Source: Pseudomonadota bacterium (lineage in GTDB: Bacteria > Myxococcota > Myxococcia > Myxococcales > Vulgatibacteraceae). From it: a stretch of DNA of 6,519 nt. Positions 1-6,048 of this stretch are shown here, piece after piece. Numbering within the stretch: position 1 is the stretch's first letter; every line of letters begins with the position of its first letter. Location: positions 1 to 6,519 of the forward strand of contig JAEZJH010000225.1 in assembly GCA_023436385.1 (NCBI GenBank). The letters are read 5' to 3'. The notes below the pieces were generated by a model. It saw nothing but the letters and a program-made list of their open reading frames with translations, was not told the DNA's origin and did not search any database. A program made the translations under genes and the position numbers.

Positions 1-799
1 GGATCGGATCGCGCACCGCCCGGCCGACCGGCGTTCGCCGCTTGCGCGGCAGCCCGCCCGGCGGCAACGGCGCCTCCTTCTCCACGGCCTTCTTGAGCTG
101 CCGCTTCTCCACTGCCGACAGCGCCCGGAGGTCGCCCGGCTTCATCCCGTCGACGGTGATCCCGGCGTAGTCGCTCCGGAACAACCGGACCACCGGATGC
201 CCCACCGCCTCGCAGAGCCGCTTCACCAGGTGCGGCCGGCCCTCGGCCACCACCAACCGGATCCAGGTGTTCCGCTCGGTCGAGCGCTCGAAGGTTGCCT
301 CGAGGGCCTGGGCCCGGCCGTCCTCGAGGCGCACGCCCTGCACCAGCCGCTCGAGCACCTCGGGCGTCGGGTCACCCTTCACCTTGGCGAGATAGGTGCG
401 CTTCACGCCCCAGCGCGGGTGGGTGAGCTTGTGGGCGAGGGACCCGTCGCTGGTGAGGAGGAGCACGCCCTCGGCGTCGTAGTCGAGGCGGCCGACCGGA
501 AAGACCCGTTCCTTCACCCGGCGGAGGAAGTCGCCGATCGTGGCCCGGCCCTCCGGATCGGAGAGCGTGGTCACCACGCGCTCGGGCTTGTAGAGCACGT
601 AGTAGACGTCGGCCTCCGGCTCGACGATCCCCTTGCCGTCGACCCGGATCTGGTCCCGGCCCAGCTCCGCCTTGGTCCCCAGCTCCCGGACGACCTCGCC
701 GTTGATCTCGACCCGGCCCTCGAGGATGAGCTGCTCCGCCGCGCGCCGGGACGCGATCCCGGCCCGGGCGAGAATCTTCTGCAAGCGTTCTTCGGACAT
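1..799 (-). CDS. rluB: 23S rRNA pseudouridine synthase, RluB-type (3' end beyond window)
   Basis: Enzyme of the RsuA/RluB/RluE family that isomerises a uridine to pseudouridine in 23S rRNA during ribosome assembly in the cytoplasm. The frame stays open for 266 codons to the window edge, so the C-terminus is missing. Residues 1-50 form an S4 RNA-binding domain (MSEERLQKILARAGIASRR start). The catalytic motif GRLDYDAEGVLLLTSDG lies at 103-119, with D106 the expected catalytic aspartate. A later core motif, EGRPHLVKRLCEAVGHPV (186-203), differs from the more usual EGRNRxVRR form. From about 235 the chain is basic and proline-rich, probably a disordered tail. The ATG start (797-799) lies 6 bp after the scpB stop. 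Its AGGA ribosome-binding site overlaps that stop codon, so translation is probably coupled to scpB. The family assignment is firm; the exact target uridine is inferred. Confidence 0.93.
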   Translation of the reverse strand, partial: MSEERLQKILARAGIASRRAAEQLILEGRVEINGEVVRELGTKAELGRDQIRVDGKGIVEPEADVYYVLYKPERVVTTLSDPEGRATIGDFLRRVKERVFPVGRLDYDAEGVLLLTSDGSLAHKLTHPRWGVKRTYLAKVKGDPTPEVLERLVQGVRLEDGRAQALEATFERSTERNTWIRLVVAEGRPHLVKRLCEAVGHPVVRLFRSDYAGITVDGMKPGDLRALSAVEKRQLKKAVEKEAPLPPGGLPRKRRTPVGRAVRDPI

Positions 800-805
800 T
801 CGTTC

Positions 806-2044
806 CTAGTTCTTCTCCGGGGGCTCCTCGCCCTCCGGGGGAGATTTGGGCGGCGCGATCGCCGCGGCCAGCGATTCGGCCTTGTTCTCCGCCTCGGCCA
901 TCGCCTTCTCGAGATCGGCCAGGGCGGCCTCGCTGGCGGCGACCCGCTCGCGCTCCGCCTCGAGGTAGGCCGGGTCGGACAGCTGATCGACCGTGCCCTC
1001 GATGCCGGCGACCGCGTCGGCCCCCAGCTCCTCCTCGACGATCTGCCGGCTCTCCTCGGAGAGCTCGTGGAACTCGCGGAGCGTGGGCAGCGACGCCAGG
1101 TCCTTCAGCTGGAAGAATTCGAGGAATTCTCGGGTGGTCCCGTAGAGGATCGGCCGGCCGATCTCGTCCTTCCGGCCGAGGATCTTCACCAGCTTCCAGT
1201 CGATCAGCGCCTTGAGCACGGCGCCGCAGTCCACCCCGCGGATCTCCTCGATCTCGGGGCGGGTGACCGGCTGCCGGTAGGCGACGATCGCCAAGGTCTC
1301 GAGGGCGGCGCGGGTGAGGCGCTTCGGCTTCACCTGGAGGAAGCGCCGGATCCAGTCGGCGGTTTCCGGCGCGGTGCGGAGCTGCCAGCCGCCGGCCACC
1401 TCCGAGAGGATCACGCCCGAGACGCCTTCCCGCAGCTCGCCGGCGAGCTTGTCGAGGGCCTTGCCGACCTTGCGGGCGTCGAGGCCGGTGGCCTGCCGGA
1501 GCTGATCGACGGTGAGCGGCTTGTCGGCGACGAACAGCACCGCGTGGATCAGGTTCCGGATCCGATCGGCGGAGAGCTTGGCCGCCTTGGAGGCCAGCTT
1601 GTCGAAGGAGGGCCCGGTCTCTTCCAGCGGCTCGTCGATCTCCGCCGGGGCGACGCCATCCAGCGTCTCGCCCGAGGCGGGATCGCCGTCGGACGCCTGG
1701 GCAAGCGCCTCCTCCTCGGCGGTGGGACGGTCGCCCTTGGCCGCGAGGGCCTCCTCCGCGGTGGGCAGCTCTTCCGGCGGCAATGCGGTCTCGCCGGCCA
1801 GCGCGGACTCTACGGCGGGCAGCTCCTCCGGCGACAGCGCGGCCTCGTCGGCCAGCGTGAACTCCGCGGCAGGCAACTCCTCCGGCGGCAGCGCGGCCTC
1901 GTCGGCCAAAGCGGACGCCGCGGCGGCCCGGGCCGCCTCCTCGGCGTACGCGGCCGCGTCCTCGTCCGGCAGGCCAAGGCCCTCTTCCGGTATCTCCACC
2001 GGCACCACGGGCCCTTCCGGCCGCTTCGCCGCGTCCTTCTCCAC
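806..2044 (-). CDS. scpB: Segregation and condensation protein B with extended acidic N-terminus
   Basis: Winged-helix (kite) subunit that dimerises on the kleisin ScpA in the SMC-ScpAB condensin and helps chromosome compaction and segregation. The 412-residue product has its conserved core at about 152-327, including the signature ALETLAIVAYRQPVTRPEI at 247-265 and GRPILYGTTREFLEFF just after. Typical ScpB proteins are about 180-250 residues; this one adds an acidic Ala/Glu/Pro-rich region of about 150 residues at the N-terminus, with 18-residue tandem repeats. It also has an 85-residue C-terminal tail that is heptad-like around 359-392 and ends in Pro/Glu-rich sequence. I chose GTG at 2042-2044 because a strong GGGAGG site (2051-2056) sits 6 bp upstream. 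The same frame stays open to a GTG at 2188 inside scpA, but that start lacks support. It lies 106 bp after scpA and 6 bp before rluB. Confidence 0.93.
   Translation of the reverse strand: MEKDAAKRPEGPVVPVEIPEEGLGLPDEDAAAYAEEAARAAAASALADEAALPPEELPAAEFTLADEAALSPEELPAVESALAGETALPPEELPTAEEALAAKGDRPTAEEEALAQASDGDPASGETLDGVAPAEIDEPLEETGPSFDKLASKAAKLSADRIRNLIHAVLFVADKPLTVDQLRQATGLDARKVGKALDKLAGELREGVSGVILSEVAGGWQLRTAPETADWIRRFLQVKPKRLTRAALETLAIVAYRQPVTRPEIEEIRGVDCGAVLKALIDWKLVKILGRKDEIGRPILYGTTREFLEFFQLKDLASLPTLREFHELSEESRQIVEEELGADAVAGIEGTVDQLSDPAYLEAERERVAASEAALADLEKAMAEAENKAESLAAAIAPPKSPPEGEEPPEKN
1748..1909 (-). repeat. Three tandem 54-bp units inside scpB (acidic 18-residue repeat)
   Basis: Three in-frame 54-bp units encode LADEAALPPEELPAAEFT, LADEAALSPEELPAVESA and LAGETALPPEELPTAEEA (ScpB residues 46-99). 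A shortened, degenerate fourth unit follows (residues 100-113, LAAKGDRPTAEEEA). Equivalent positions recur exactly 54 bp apart, for example plus-strand bases 1766, 1820 and 1874. The unit length is a multiple of three, so gain or loss of a unit would keep the reading frame. The peptide is strongly acidic and probably disordered or weakly helical. No function is recognised. Confidence 0.9.
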
Positions 2045-2118
2045 GAAACGCCTCCCGGGCGAACGACCCTCGCCCAGCGCGCACCCTACCAGACCGCCCC
2101 GACATCCGGTATCGAGGT

Positions 2119-2132
2119 CCGCGAGCTCGCGG
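2119..2132. promoter_or_regulatory. 14-bp perfect palindrome in the scpA-scpB gap
   Basis: CCGCGAGCTCGCGG is a perfect palindrome lying 19 bp downstream of the scpA stop codon. An 8-bp palindrome CGATATCG (2133-2140) is directly adjacent on the scpA side. No T-tract follows on the minus strand, so it is not a standard intrinsic terminator. It could be a protein-binding site, an mRNA hairpin that tunes scpB relative to scpA, or chance in GC-rich DNA. The rest of the 106-bp gap holds the scpB ribosome-binding site and nothing else I recognise. Confidence 0.4.
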
Positions 2133-2150
2133 CGATATCGGCTGGGATCT

Positions 2151-3005
2151 TTAGCGGAAGTCGTCGCGGAACTCGACGTCCTCGTCACCGAGCCGCTCCG
2201 TCCGGCGGATCAGGATGTCGCCCTCGGGCTCGTCCTGGACCACGCGGATCAGCTTGAGCCGGGTCAACTCGAGGATCCCGAGGAAGGTGGCGATCACCGT
2301 CGCCCGGTCCCGCGCCCCCTCGAACAGCTGGAAGAAGGTGACCTCGGGCTCGACCTTGAGCCGCTCGATGATCCGGTGGATCTGGTCGCCGATGGTGGCC
2401 CGGTCGAGGATCACCTCGTGCTGCTTCTCGGGCGTGAGCGTCTTGAGGACGCGATCCAGGGCCTCGATCAGCTTGAAGACCGAGACCTCCTTCACGCCCA
2501 CCTCGCCCTCGGCGAGCGGCAGCTCCTCGGCCTTCACCTGCCGGGGGAAGACGTCGCGGCCCAGGAGATCCTGCCGCCCCAGGTCCTCCGCGGCGGCCCG
2601 GTACTTCTGGTACTCGAGGAGCCGCTTGACCAGCTCCGCCCGCGGATCGCCCGCCTCCTCCTCGGCCTCCTCCGGCGGCGTCTCCGGCTTGGGGAGGAGC
2701 ATCCTGCTCTTGATGTGGGCCAGGGTGGCGGCCATCACCAGGAACTCGGCGGCGACGTCGAGGTTCAGCTCCTTCATCCGCTCGAGGTACCGGAGGTACT
2801 CGTCGGTGACGAAGGCGATGGGGATGTCGAAGACGTCGAGCTTGTGCTCGCGGATCAGGTGCAGGAGGAGGTCGAGCGGACCCTCGAACGCGGGCAGCTT
2901 GAGGGTGAAGGCCTTCGCCGCCGCCGCGAACTCCGGTGGGACCTCTACCCCGTCGGCCGCCGCCGCGTCCTCGCCGCGCTGCCGCTTGTTTCGCGCCTCG
3001 CCCAC
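2151..3005 (-). CDS. scpA: Segregation and condensation protein A (kleisin)
   Basis: Kleisin subunit that bridges the two head domains of the SMC dimer and carries ScpB; it acts on the nucleoid in chromosome segregation. The product is 284 residues, close to the usual 240-280. After a charged, Ala-rich leader of about 33 residues, the N-terminal kleisin motif FEGPLDLLLHLI is at 40-51. The helix AAEFLVMAATLAHIKSRMLLP (85-105, SMC-neck contact in the family) follows. A Glu-rich linker is at 108-120, and a C-terminal winged-helix domain at about 200-268 includes FLGILELTRLKLIRVVQDEP. The GTG start (3003-3005) lies 16 bp after the M50 protease stop, with GGAG/GGCGGGA purine-rich sequence in that gap. 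No other acceptable start lies before the kleisin motif. It is probably co-transcribed with the M50 gene upstream and scpB downstream. Confidence 0.95.
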   Translation of the reverse strand: MGEARNKRQRGEDAAAADGVEVPPEFAAAAKAFTLKLPAFEGPLDLLLHLIREHKLDVFDIPIAFVTDEYLRYLERMKELNLDVAAEFLVMAATLAHIKSRMLLPKPETPPEEAEEEAGDPRAELVKRLLEYQKYRAAAEDLGRQDLLGRDVFPRQVKAEELPLAEGEVGVKEVSVFKLIEALDRVLKTLTPEKQHEVILDRATIGDQIHRIIERLKVEPEVTFFQLFEGARDRATVIATFLGILELTRLKLIRVVQDEPEGDILIRRTERLGDEDVEFRDDFR

Positions 3006-3021
3006 GGTCCCGCCCGCTCCG

Positions 3022-3675
3022 CTAGCCCGCGATGAAGTTGCCGACCCGCGCCACCAGGGAGGCGACGAGGTTCATCGGCCCGCCCAGGAAGCGTCCCCCG
3101 AAGAGGAGCACCGCCACGAGGAGGAAGGGAGCGTACGGGAAGATCCCCTCGTAGGCCAGCGCCGCGCGACGGGGCAGGAGGCCGTGGAGCACCCGGCTGC
3201 CGTCGAGGGGCGGCACCGGGAGGAGGTTGAACACCGCCAGGCCGATGTTGATCGCGAAGATCGCGGTGCAGAACGCGACCGCGGCCGGGCTCGGGGTCCC
3301 GAACCGCGCCCCCAGGCCGAGGCCGACCACGGCCGCGGTGGCGAGGAGCAGGTTCGAGAGCGGACCGGCCGCAGCCACCAGCACCATCCCCTTGCTCATG
3401 GTGATCTTCCGGTTGAACCGCGCCGGGTTGACCGGCACCGGCTTCGCCCAGGCGAAGGTCACCATCCCCATGGTGAAGATCTGGATCGCCGGGACCAGGA
3501 AGGTCCCCAGCGGGTCCATGTGGGCGATCGGGTTCAGGGTCAGCCGGCCGCTCACGCGAGCGGTGTCGTCCCCCAGCGCATTGGCCGAGGCCGCGTGCGC
3601 CCACTCGTGCACGGTCAGCGAGAGAAGCGTGGGGACGAACCAGAGGACCAGGTTCTGGAGGAGGTCGGTGCTCAC
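3022..3675 (-). CDS. Site-2 protease family (M50) intramembrane zinc metalloprotease
   Basis: Polytopic inner-membrane zinc protease of the compact M50 group without a PDZ domain (YwhC/Rip3-like core). The 217-residue product matches the usual length of this group. The zinc motif HEWAH is at 23-27 in the first membrane segment. The conserved AKPVPVNP loop is at 77-84 and a GPLSNLLLA membrane segment follows. The second metal motif NLLPVPPLDG is at 150-159, with D158 the expected third ligand, so the enzyme should be active. I chose GTG at 3673-3675 because GGAG (3680-3683) sits 4 bp upstream; an in-frame TTG at 3741 is less likely and would fall within the predicted promoter region. It is the first gene of the operon with scpA, scpB and rluB. 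Its substrate is unknown and nothing in the window names one. Confidence 0.9.
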   Translation of the reverse strand: MSTDLLQNLVLWFVPTLLSLTVHEWAHAASANALGDDTARVSGRLTLNPIAHMDPLGTFLVPAIQIFTMGMVTFAWAKPVPVNPARFNRKITMSKGMVLVAAAGPLSNLLLATAAVVGLGLGARFGTPSPAAVAFCTAIFAINIGLAVFNLLPVPPLDGSRVLHGLLPRRAALAYEGIFPYAPFLLVAVLLFGGRFLGGPMNLVASLVARVGNFIAG

Positions 3676-3691
3676 AAGACTCCAAAACCGC

Positions 3692-3714
3692 CCGGGGGAC
3701 GCCTTTCGTCCCGG
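3692..3714 (-). promoter_or_regulatory. Leader hairpin upstream of the M50-scpAB-rluB operon
   Basis: On the minus strand GGGACG-AAAGG-CGTCCC forms a 6-bp stem with a 5-nt loop (3696-3712). Flanking CC/GG pairs extend it. It lies between the predicted promoter and the M50 ribosome-binding site, and a GCGGTTTT stretch follows about 8 nt later. This may be a weak attenuator or a simple leader structure. The T-run is only four bases and offset, so I do not call it a terminator. Confidence 0.4.
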
Positions 3715-3731
3715 CGAGCGGATGCCGGGGA

Positions 3732-3760
3732 TGGGTAACAAGGGCCCCCGGGGCTGTCAA
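3732..3760 (-). promoter_or_regulatory. Predicted sigma-70-type promoter for the M50-scpA-scpB-rluB operon
   Basis: A perfect -35 box TTGACA (plus-strand 3755-3760) is followed by a 17-bp spacer and TACCCA (3732-3737), a weak -10 that keeps only the leading TA, followed by T. It begins 14 bp after the stop of the NlpD-like gene and would start transcription near 3725, about 50 bp upstream of the M50 GTG. The spacing and the lack of any other candidate in this 97-bp gap support it. Confidence 0.55.
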
Positions 3761-3774
3761 ACGCCGAGCCGTGA

Positions 3775-4668
3775 TCAGGGCAGAAAAAGCAGCGGGTCCC
3801 GGGGCTTGGTCCCTTGCCGGACCTCGAAGTGGCAGTGGGGCCCGGTCGCCCGGCCCGTCCGTCCGACCAGCGCGATCTCCTCCCCGACCCGGACCCGGTC
3901 GCCCTCGCGGACCAGGTTCTTCTGGTTGTGGGCGTAGATGGTGATGAGGCCGCCGGCGTGGCGGAGGATCACCAGGTTGCCGTAGCCCCGTTGGGTCCCC
4001 GCGTAGAGCACGGCGCCGTCCGCAGCGGCCCGGATCGCCGTGCCCTCCGGGGCGGCGACGTCGATCCCGTCGTGGGGGTTGCCGTTCCGGAGGCCGAACC
4101 GCCCAGATAGGACGCCCTCGAGCGGCCAGGCCAGGGCCCGGTCGGGTCGGGGGCCGGCGTCGACCCGGGGGGCAGCCTTGGGAGGCCGCTTCGCCGGCGC
4201 CCGGGGTGCGGGCTTCGCGACGGCCTTGGCGCTCGCCAGGGACGCCACCTTCCGACCCTTGGGTGCCGGCAGCACCAACTCCCGGCCGACGCCGAGCCGC
4301 TTCGGATCGGCGATCTGGTTGAGGTCGGCCAACTCGTCGGGGTCGACGCCGTGCTGGAGGGCGATCCGGTAGAGGTTCTCTCCGGGCCGGACCACGTGGA
4401 CTCGTTCGCCCGCCTTCCCCTCCCCGTTCAGCTCGATCGGGGGTGCCCGGCCGGGGGCGACGATCGGCTCGTCGGGGCGGACCCAGGTGGGCCGCGGCGG
4501 ACTGCAGGCGGCCAGGGCAAGCAGGAGGAGCGCCAGCGGCACCACCGGTAACCCGGCGCCGGCCGCGGCGTGCGGGCCGTGCCCGCTCCTCGCTCCGACA
4601 CACGGGGTCGCCGCGCGGCCGGAGGACCGCGCCAGGACCGGGGGGTGTCGGGAAAGGTCGGGGCCCAC
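3775..4668 (-). CDS. nlpD: NlpD-like LysM/M23 peptidase lipoprotein
   Basis: Cell-envelope lipoprotein with a peptidoglycan-binding LysM domain and an M23 (LytM) endopeptidase domain; such proteins cut peptide cross-links or activate amidases during septum splitting. A hydrophobic segment ends in a lipobox LAAC with C55; serine at +2 suggests outer-membrane sorting. LysM covers about 90-134. A Lys/Ala/Pro-rich linker covers 135-180 and M23 about 186-297. All M23 residues are present: H199 and D203 in HDGID, H247 in YAHN, H278 and H280 in HCH. Enzymatic activity is therefore plausible, unlike E. coli NlpD, whose site is degenerate. The start is uncertain. GTG at 4666-4668 gives an unusually long leader with atypical codons and no clear ribosome-binding site; GTG at 4543-4545 or 4540-4542 would give a short signal peptide without positive charge. 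It follows surE, as nlpD does elsewhere. The symbol is by analogy. Confidence 0.88.
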   Translation of the reverse strand: MGPDLSRHPPVLARSSGRAATPCVGARSGHGPHAAAGAGLPVVPLALLLLALAACSPPRPTWVRPDEPIVAPGRAPPIELNGEGKAGERVHVVRPGENLYRIALQHGVDPDELADLNQIADPKRLGVGRELVLPAPKGRKVASLASAKAVAKPAPRAPAKRPPKAAPRVDAGPRPDRALAWPLEGVLSGRFGLRNGNPHDGIDVAAPEGTAIRAAADGAVLYAGTQRGYGNLVILRHAGGLITIYAHNQKNLVREGDRVRVGEEIALVGRTGRATGPHCHFEVRQGTKPRDPLLFLP

Positions 4669-4703
4669 CCGGCCAAGGTCGCGTGCGCCTGCCCCCCCGT
4701 CAA

Positions 4704-4719
4704 GAAACCGGCCGGTTTC
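4704..4719. promoter_or_regulatory. 16-bp perfect palindrome between surE and the nlpD-like gene
   Basis: GAAACCGGCCGGTTTC is perfectly self-complementary and lies 9 bp after the surE stop. As RNA it could fold into a 6-bp stem with a GGCC loop. On the minus strand it is followed by TTGACG, a possible -35 box, but the matching -10 (GACCTT after 17 bp) is poor. It may be an operator, a weak terminator of surE, or an mRNA processing hairpin; there is no T-tract that would settle termination. Confidence 0.45.
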
Positions 4720-4728
4720 CCGGTGCGG

Positions 4729-5493
4729 TTACGGCCCCTTCGTCCGGTCGAAGCCCTCCACCGACCAGGAGGAGAGCTTCTCGAGCATCCCGTACTCGGT
4801 CATGTCCATCTGCAGCGGCGTGATGCTCACCAACTTGGCGTCGAAGACCGCGCAGCAGTCCGAGCCGGCGATCACCTCGTGCTTGGTCTCCGCGCCGCCG
4901 ATCCAGTAGTAGCGGCGACCCCGGGGATCGACGTTCTCGATCACCGACGAGCCGTAGTTCCGCTTGCCGAGGCGGGTGATGGCGAAGCCCGACGGCGTCC
5001 CCTCGGGGACGTTGACGTTGAGGAGGGTGCCCTTCGGCAGGCCGCGGCGGGCGACCTCCACCGCCAGGCCGCGGGCGAAGGTCGCCGCCGGTCCGAAGTC
5101 GTACTTCTCGCGGGCCACCAGCGAGACGGCGATCGAGGGGATCCCGAGGAGCGTCGCCTCCATCGCCGCCGCCACCGTCCCGGAGTAGGTGACGTCGTCC
5201 CCGAGGTTGGGGCCGTAGTTGATGCCCGAGACACAGACGTCGGGGCGGTTGTGCCGGAGGAGGTGGTGGAGCGCGACGTAGACGCAGTCGGTCGGGGTCC
5301 CGTCGACCGCCCAGCGCCGCGGCCCCGCCTCGACGATGCGGAGGGGCCGATGGAGGCTGATCGCGTGGCTGGCCGCCGACTGTTCGCGGTCGGGGGCGAC
5401 CACGTAGACCTCCGCGACCTCGCCCAGGGCGGCGGCCAGGGCCGCGAGGCCGGCGGAGTGGATGCCATCGTCGTTCGAGAGGAGCACGCGCAT
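4729..5493 (-). CDS. surE: 5'/3'-nucleotidase SurE
   Basis: Metal-dependent phosphatase that removes phosphate from nucleoside 5'- and 3'-monophosphates (and short polyphosphate in some members); cytoplasmic, linked to stationary-phase survival in E. coli. The 254-residue product has the full family length. SNDDGIHSAG (6-15) carries the metal ligands D8 and D9, S39 lies in APDREQSAASHAISLHRPL, and N92 lies in SGINYGPNLGDDVTYSGT. AAAMEATLLGIPSIAVS follows, as in the family. The ATG at 5491-5493 has GGTGA 4 bp upstream and places D8/D9 at their usual positions. It starts 17 bp after the hairpin that follows tRNA-Pro, with no separate promoter that I can see, so it may depend on read-through from the tRNA gene. 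The next gene downstream is the NlpD-like lipoprotein; pcm is absent from between them. Confidence 0.96.
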   Translation of the reverse strand: MRVLLSNDDGIHSAGLAALAAALGEVAEVYVVAPDREQSAASHAISLHRPLRIVEAGPRRWAVDGTPTDCVYVALHHLLRHNRPDVCVSGINYGPNLGDDVTYSGTVAAAMEATLLGIPSIAVSLVAREKYDFGPAATFARGLAVEVARRGLPKGTLLNVNVPEGTPSGFAITRLGKRNYGSSVIENVDPRGRRYYWIGGAETKHEVIAGSDCCAVFDAKLVSITPLQMDMTEYGMLEKLSSWSVEGFDRTKGP

Positions 5494-5510
5494 CGGGTCA
5501 CCAGGTAAGG

Positions 5511-5546
5511 CGAAGGGCCGGAACCCTCACGGATTCCGGCCCTTCG
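5511..5546 (-). terminator. 16-bp GNRA-capped hairpin after tRNA-Pro
   Basis: The minus-strand transcript can fold CGAAGGGCCGGAATCC with GGGTTCCGGCCCTTCG, leaving a GUGA tetraloop (GNRA class). Thirteen outer pairs are perfect. The inner three are one U-G wobble and two C-G pairs. The wobble (bases 5533/5524) would be a C-A mismatch in plus-strand RNA, so the structure fits minus-strand transcripts. It begins 1 nt after the encoded CCA. It is probably the tRNA terminator or 3' processing element, but no U-tract follows (CCTTACC), so termination may be partial. Confidence 0.65.
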
Positions 5547-5547
5547 T

Positions 5548-5625
<78 letters not shown>

Positions 5626-5648
5626 CATCGGCCGCCGGTTGCCGAAGC

Positions 5649-5678
5649 CTTGTACGGCCCCGACGCCCCCGGCGTCAA
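5649..5678 (-). promoter_or_regulatory. Predicted promoter for tRNA-Pro (and perhaps surE)
   Basis: TTGACG (5673-5678), an 18-bp GC-rich spacer and TACAAG (5649-5654, four of six matches to TATAAT). The start site would fall near 5642, giving a leader of roughly 18 nt before the tRNA. It sits in the 79-bp gap after ihfA. No clear terminator hairpin precedes it, although a five-base T-run on the minus strand (5691-5695) lies just after the ihfA stop. Confidence 0.5.
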
Positions 5679-5703
5679 GGGAAGACCGCCAAAAAGCGTG
5701 CGA

Positions 5704-6027
5704 CTAACCCGCCTGCTCCTGACCCTTCGGCGCTTCCGCCGAGGCCTCGCCCGTCTCGTTGAGGGCGTTCTTCAGCACCTGGGAGGGGCGAAAGGTGAGC
5801 ACGCGCCGCGCGGAGATCTCGATCTCCTCGCCGGTCTGGGGATTCCGCCCCACCCTGGCGTTCTTCTCGCGGACGATGAAGTTCCCGAAGCCGGAGATCT
5901 TGATCTTCTCTCCGTTCTCCAGGGTTTCCTTGATGGTGTCGAAAACCAGCTCCACGATTTCGGCCGACTCCTTCTTGGAGAAGCCGACCTTTTCGTAGAC
6001 GCCTTCGATGATGTCCGCCTTCGTCAT
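5704..6027 (-). CDS. ihfA: Integration host factor alpha subunit (HU/IHF family)
   Basis: Small DNA-bending nucleoid protein that normally pairs with IhfB to introduce sharp bends needed for recombination, replication and sigma-54 promoters. The 107-residue product has the two-helix dimerisation region (3-40), GFGNF (46-50) and the arm with RNPQTG (61-66). P63 is the expected intercalating proline. VLTFRPSQVLKNALN (76-90) ends the conserved fold. MTKADIIEGVYEKVGFSKKE at the start and the EKIKISGFG motif favour IhfA over HU. Beyond residue 90 a polar tail of 17 residues (Glu/Ala/Gly-rich) exceeds most IhfA proteins by a few residues. The ATG at 6025-6027 has GAGGA about 9 bp upstream. It has its own predicted promoter and is followed by the tRNA-Pro promoter, so it is probably transcribed alone. 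No ihfB is in the window. Confidence 0.94.
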   Translation of the reverse strand: MTKADIIEGVYEKVGFSKKESAEIVELVFDTIKETLENGEKIKISGFGNFIVREKNARVGRNPQTGEEIEISARRVLTFRPSQVLKNALNETGEASAEAPKGQEQAG

Positions 6028-6048
6028 GGCGCGACGTCCTCGCTGGAA

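Noticed and set aside
1113..1132. Two GAATTC copies separated by three bases
   Set aside because: They lie in the conserved ScpB core and encode the family sequence EFLEF, so codon content explains them.
2083..2088. TAGGGT as a -10 box for an internal scpB promoter
   Set aside because: No acceptable -35 sequence lies 16-18 bp upstream.
372..2105. Second long minus-strand frame overlapping scpB and rluB
   Set aside because: Arg/Gly-rich out-of-frame reading of scpB and rluB with no family motifs. The true rluB frame is different and is open to the window edge.
2045..2188. Upstream GTG extension of scpB overlapping scpA
   Set aside because: The added residues show no conservation pattern, no ribosome-binding site is evident at 2188, and the GTG at 2044 has a near-ideal GGGAGG site at 6 bp.
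197..2257. Very long open frame on the plus strand over rluB and scpB
   Set aside because: It is antisense to two well-supported genes, has Gly/Arg/Leu-rich low-complexity composition and no recognisable domain; GC-rich third positions of the real genes produce such frames.
2945..4603. Minus-strand frame spanning the M50 and M23 genes
   Set aside because: It is the shifted frame of two genes with intact catalytic motifs, and its own translation is Arg/Pro/Gly-rich with no domain.
4428..4703. Alternative frame at the nlpD-like 5' end suggesting a frameshift
   Set aside because: Its translation has no signal peptide or LysM-like content, and the lipobox frame is continuous with the LysM and M23 domains.
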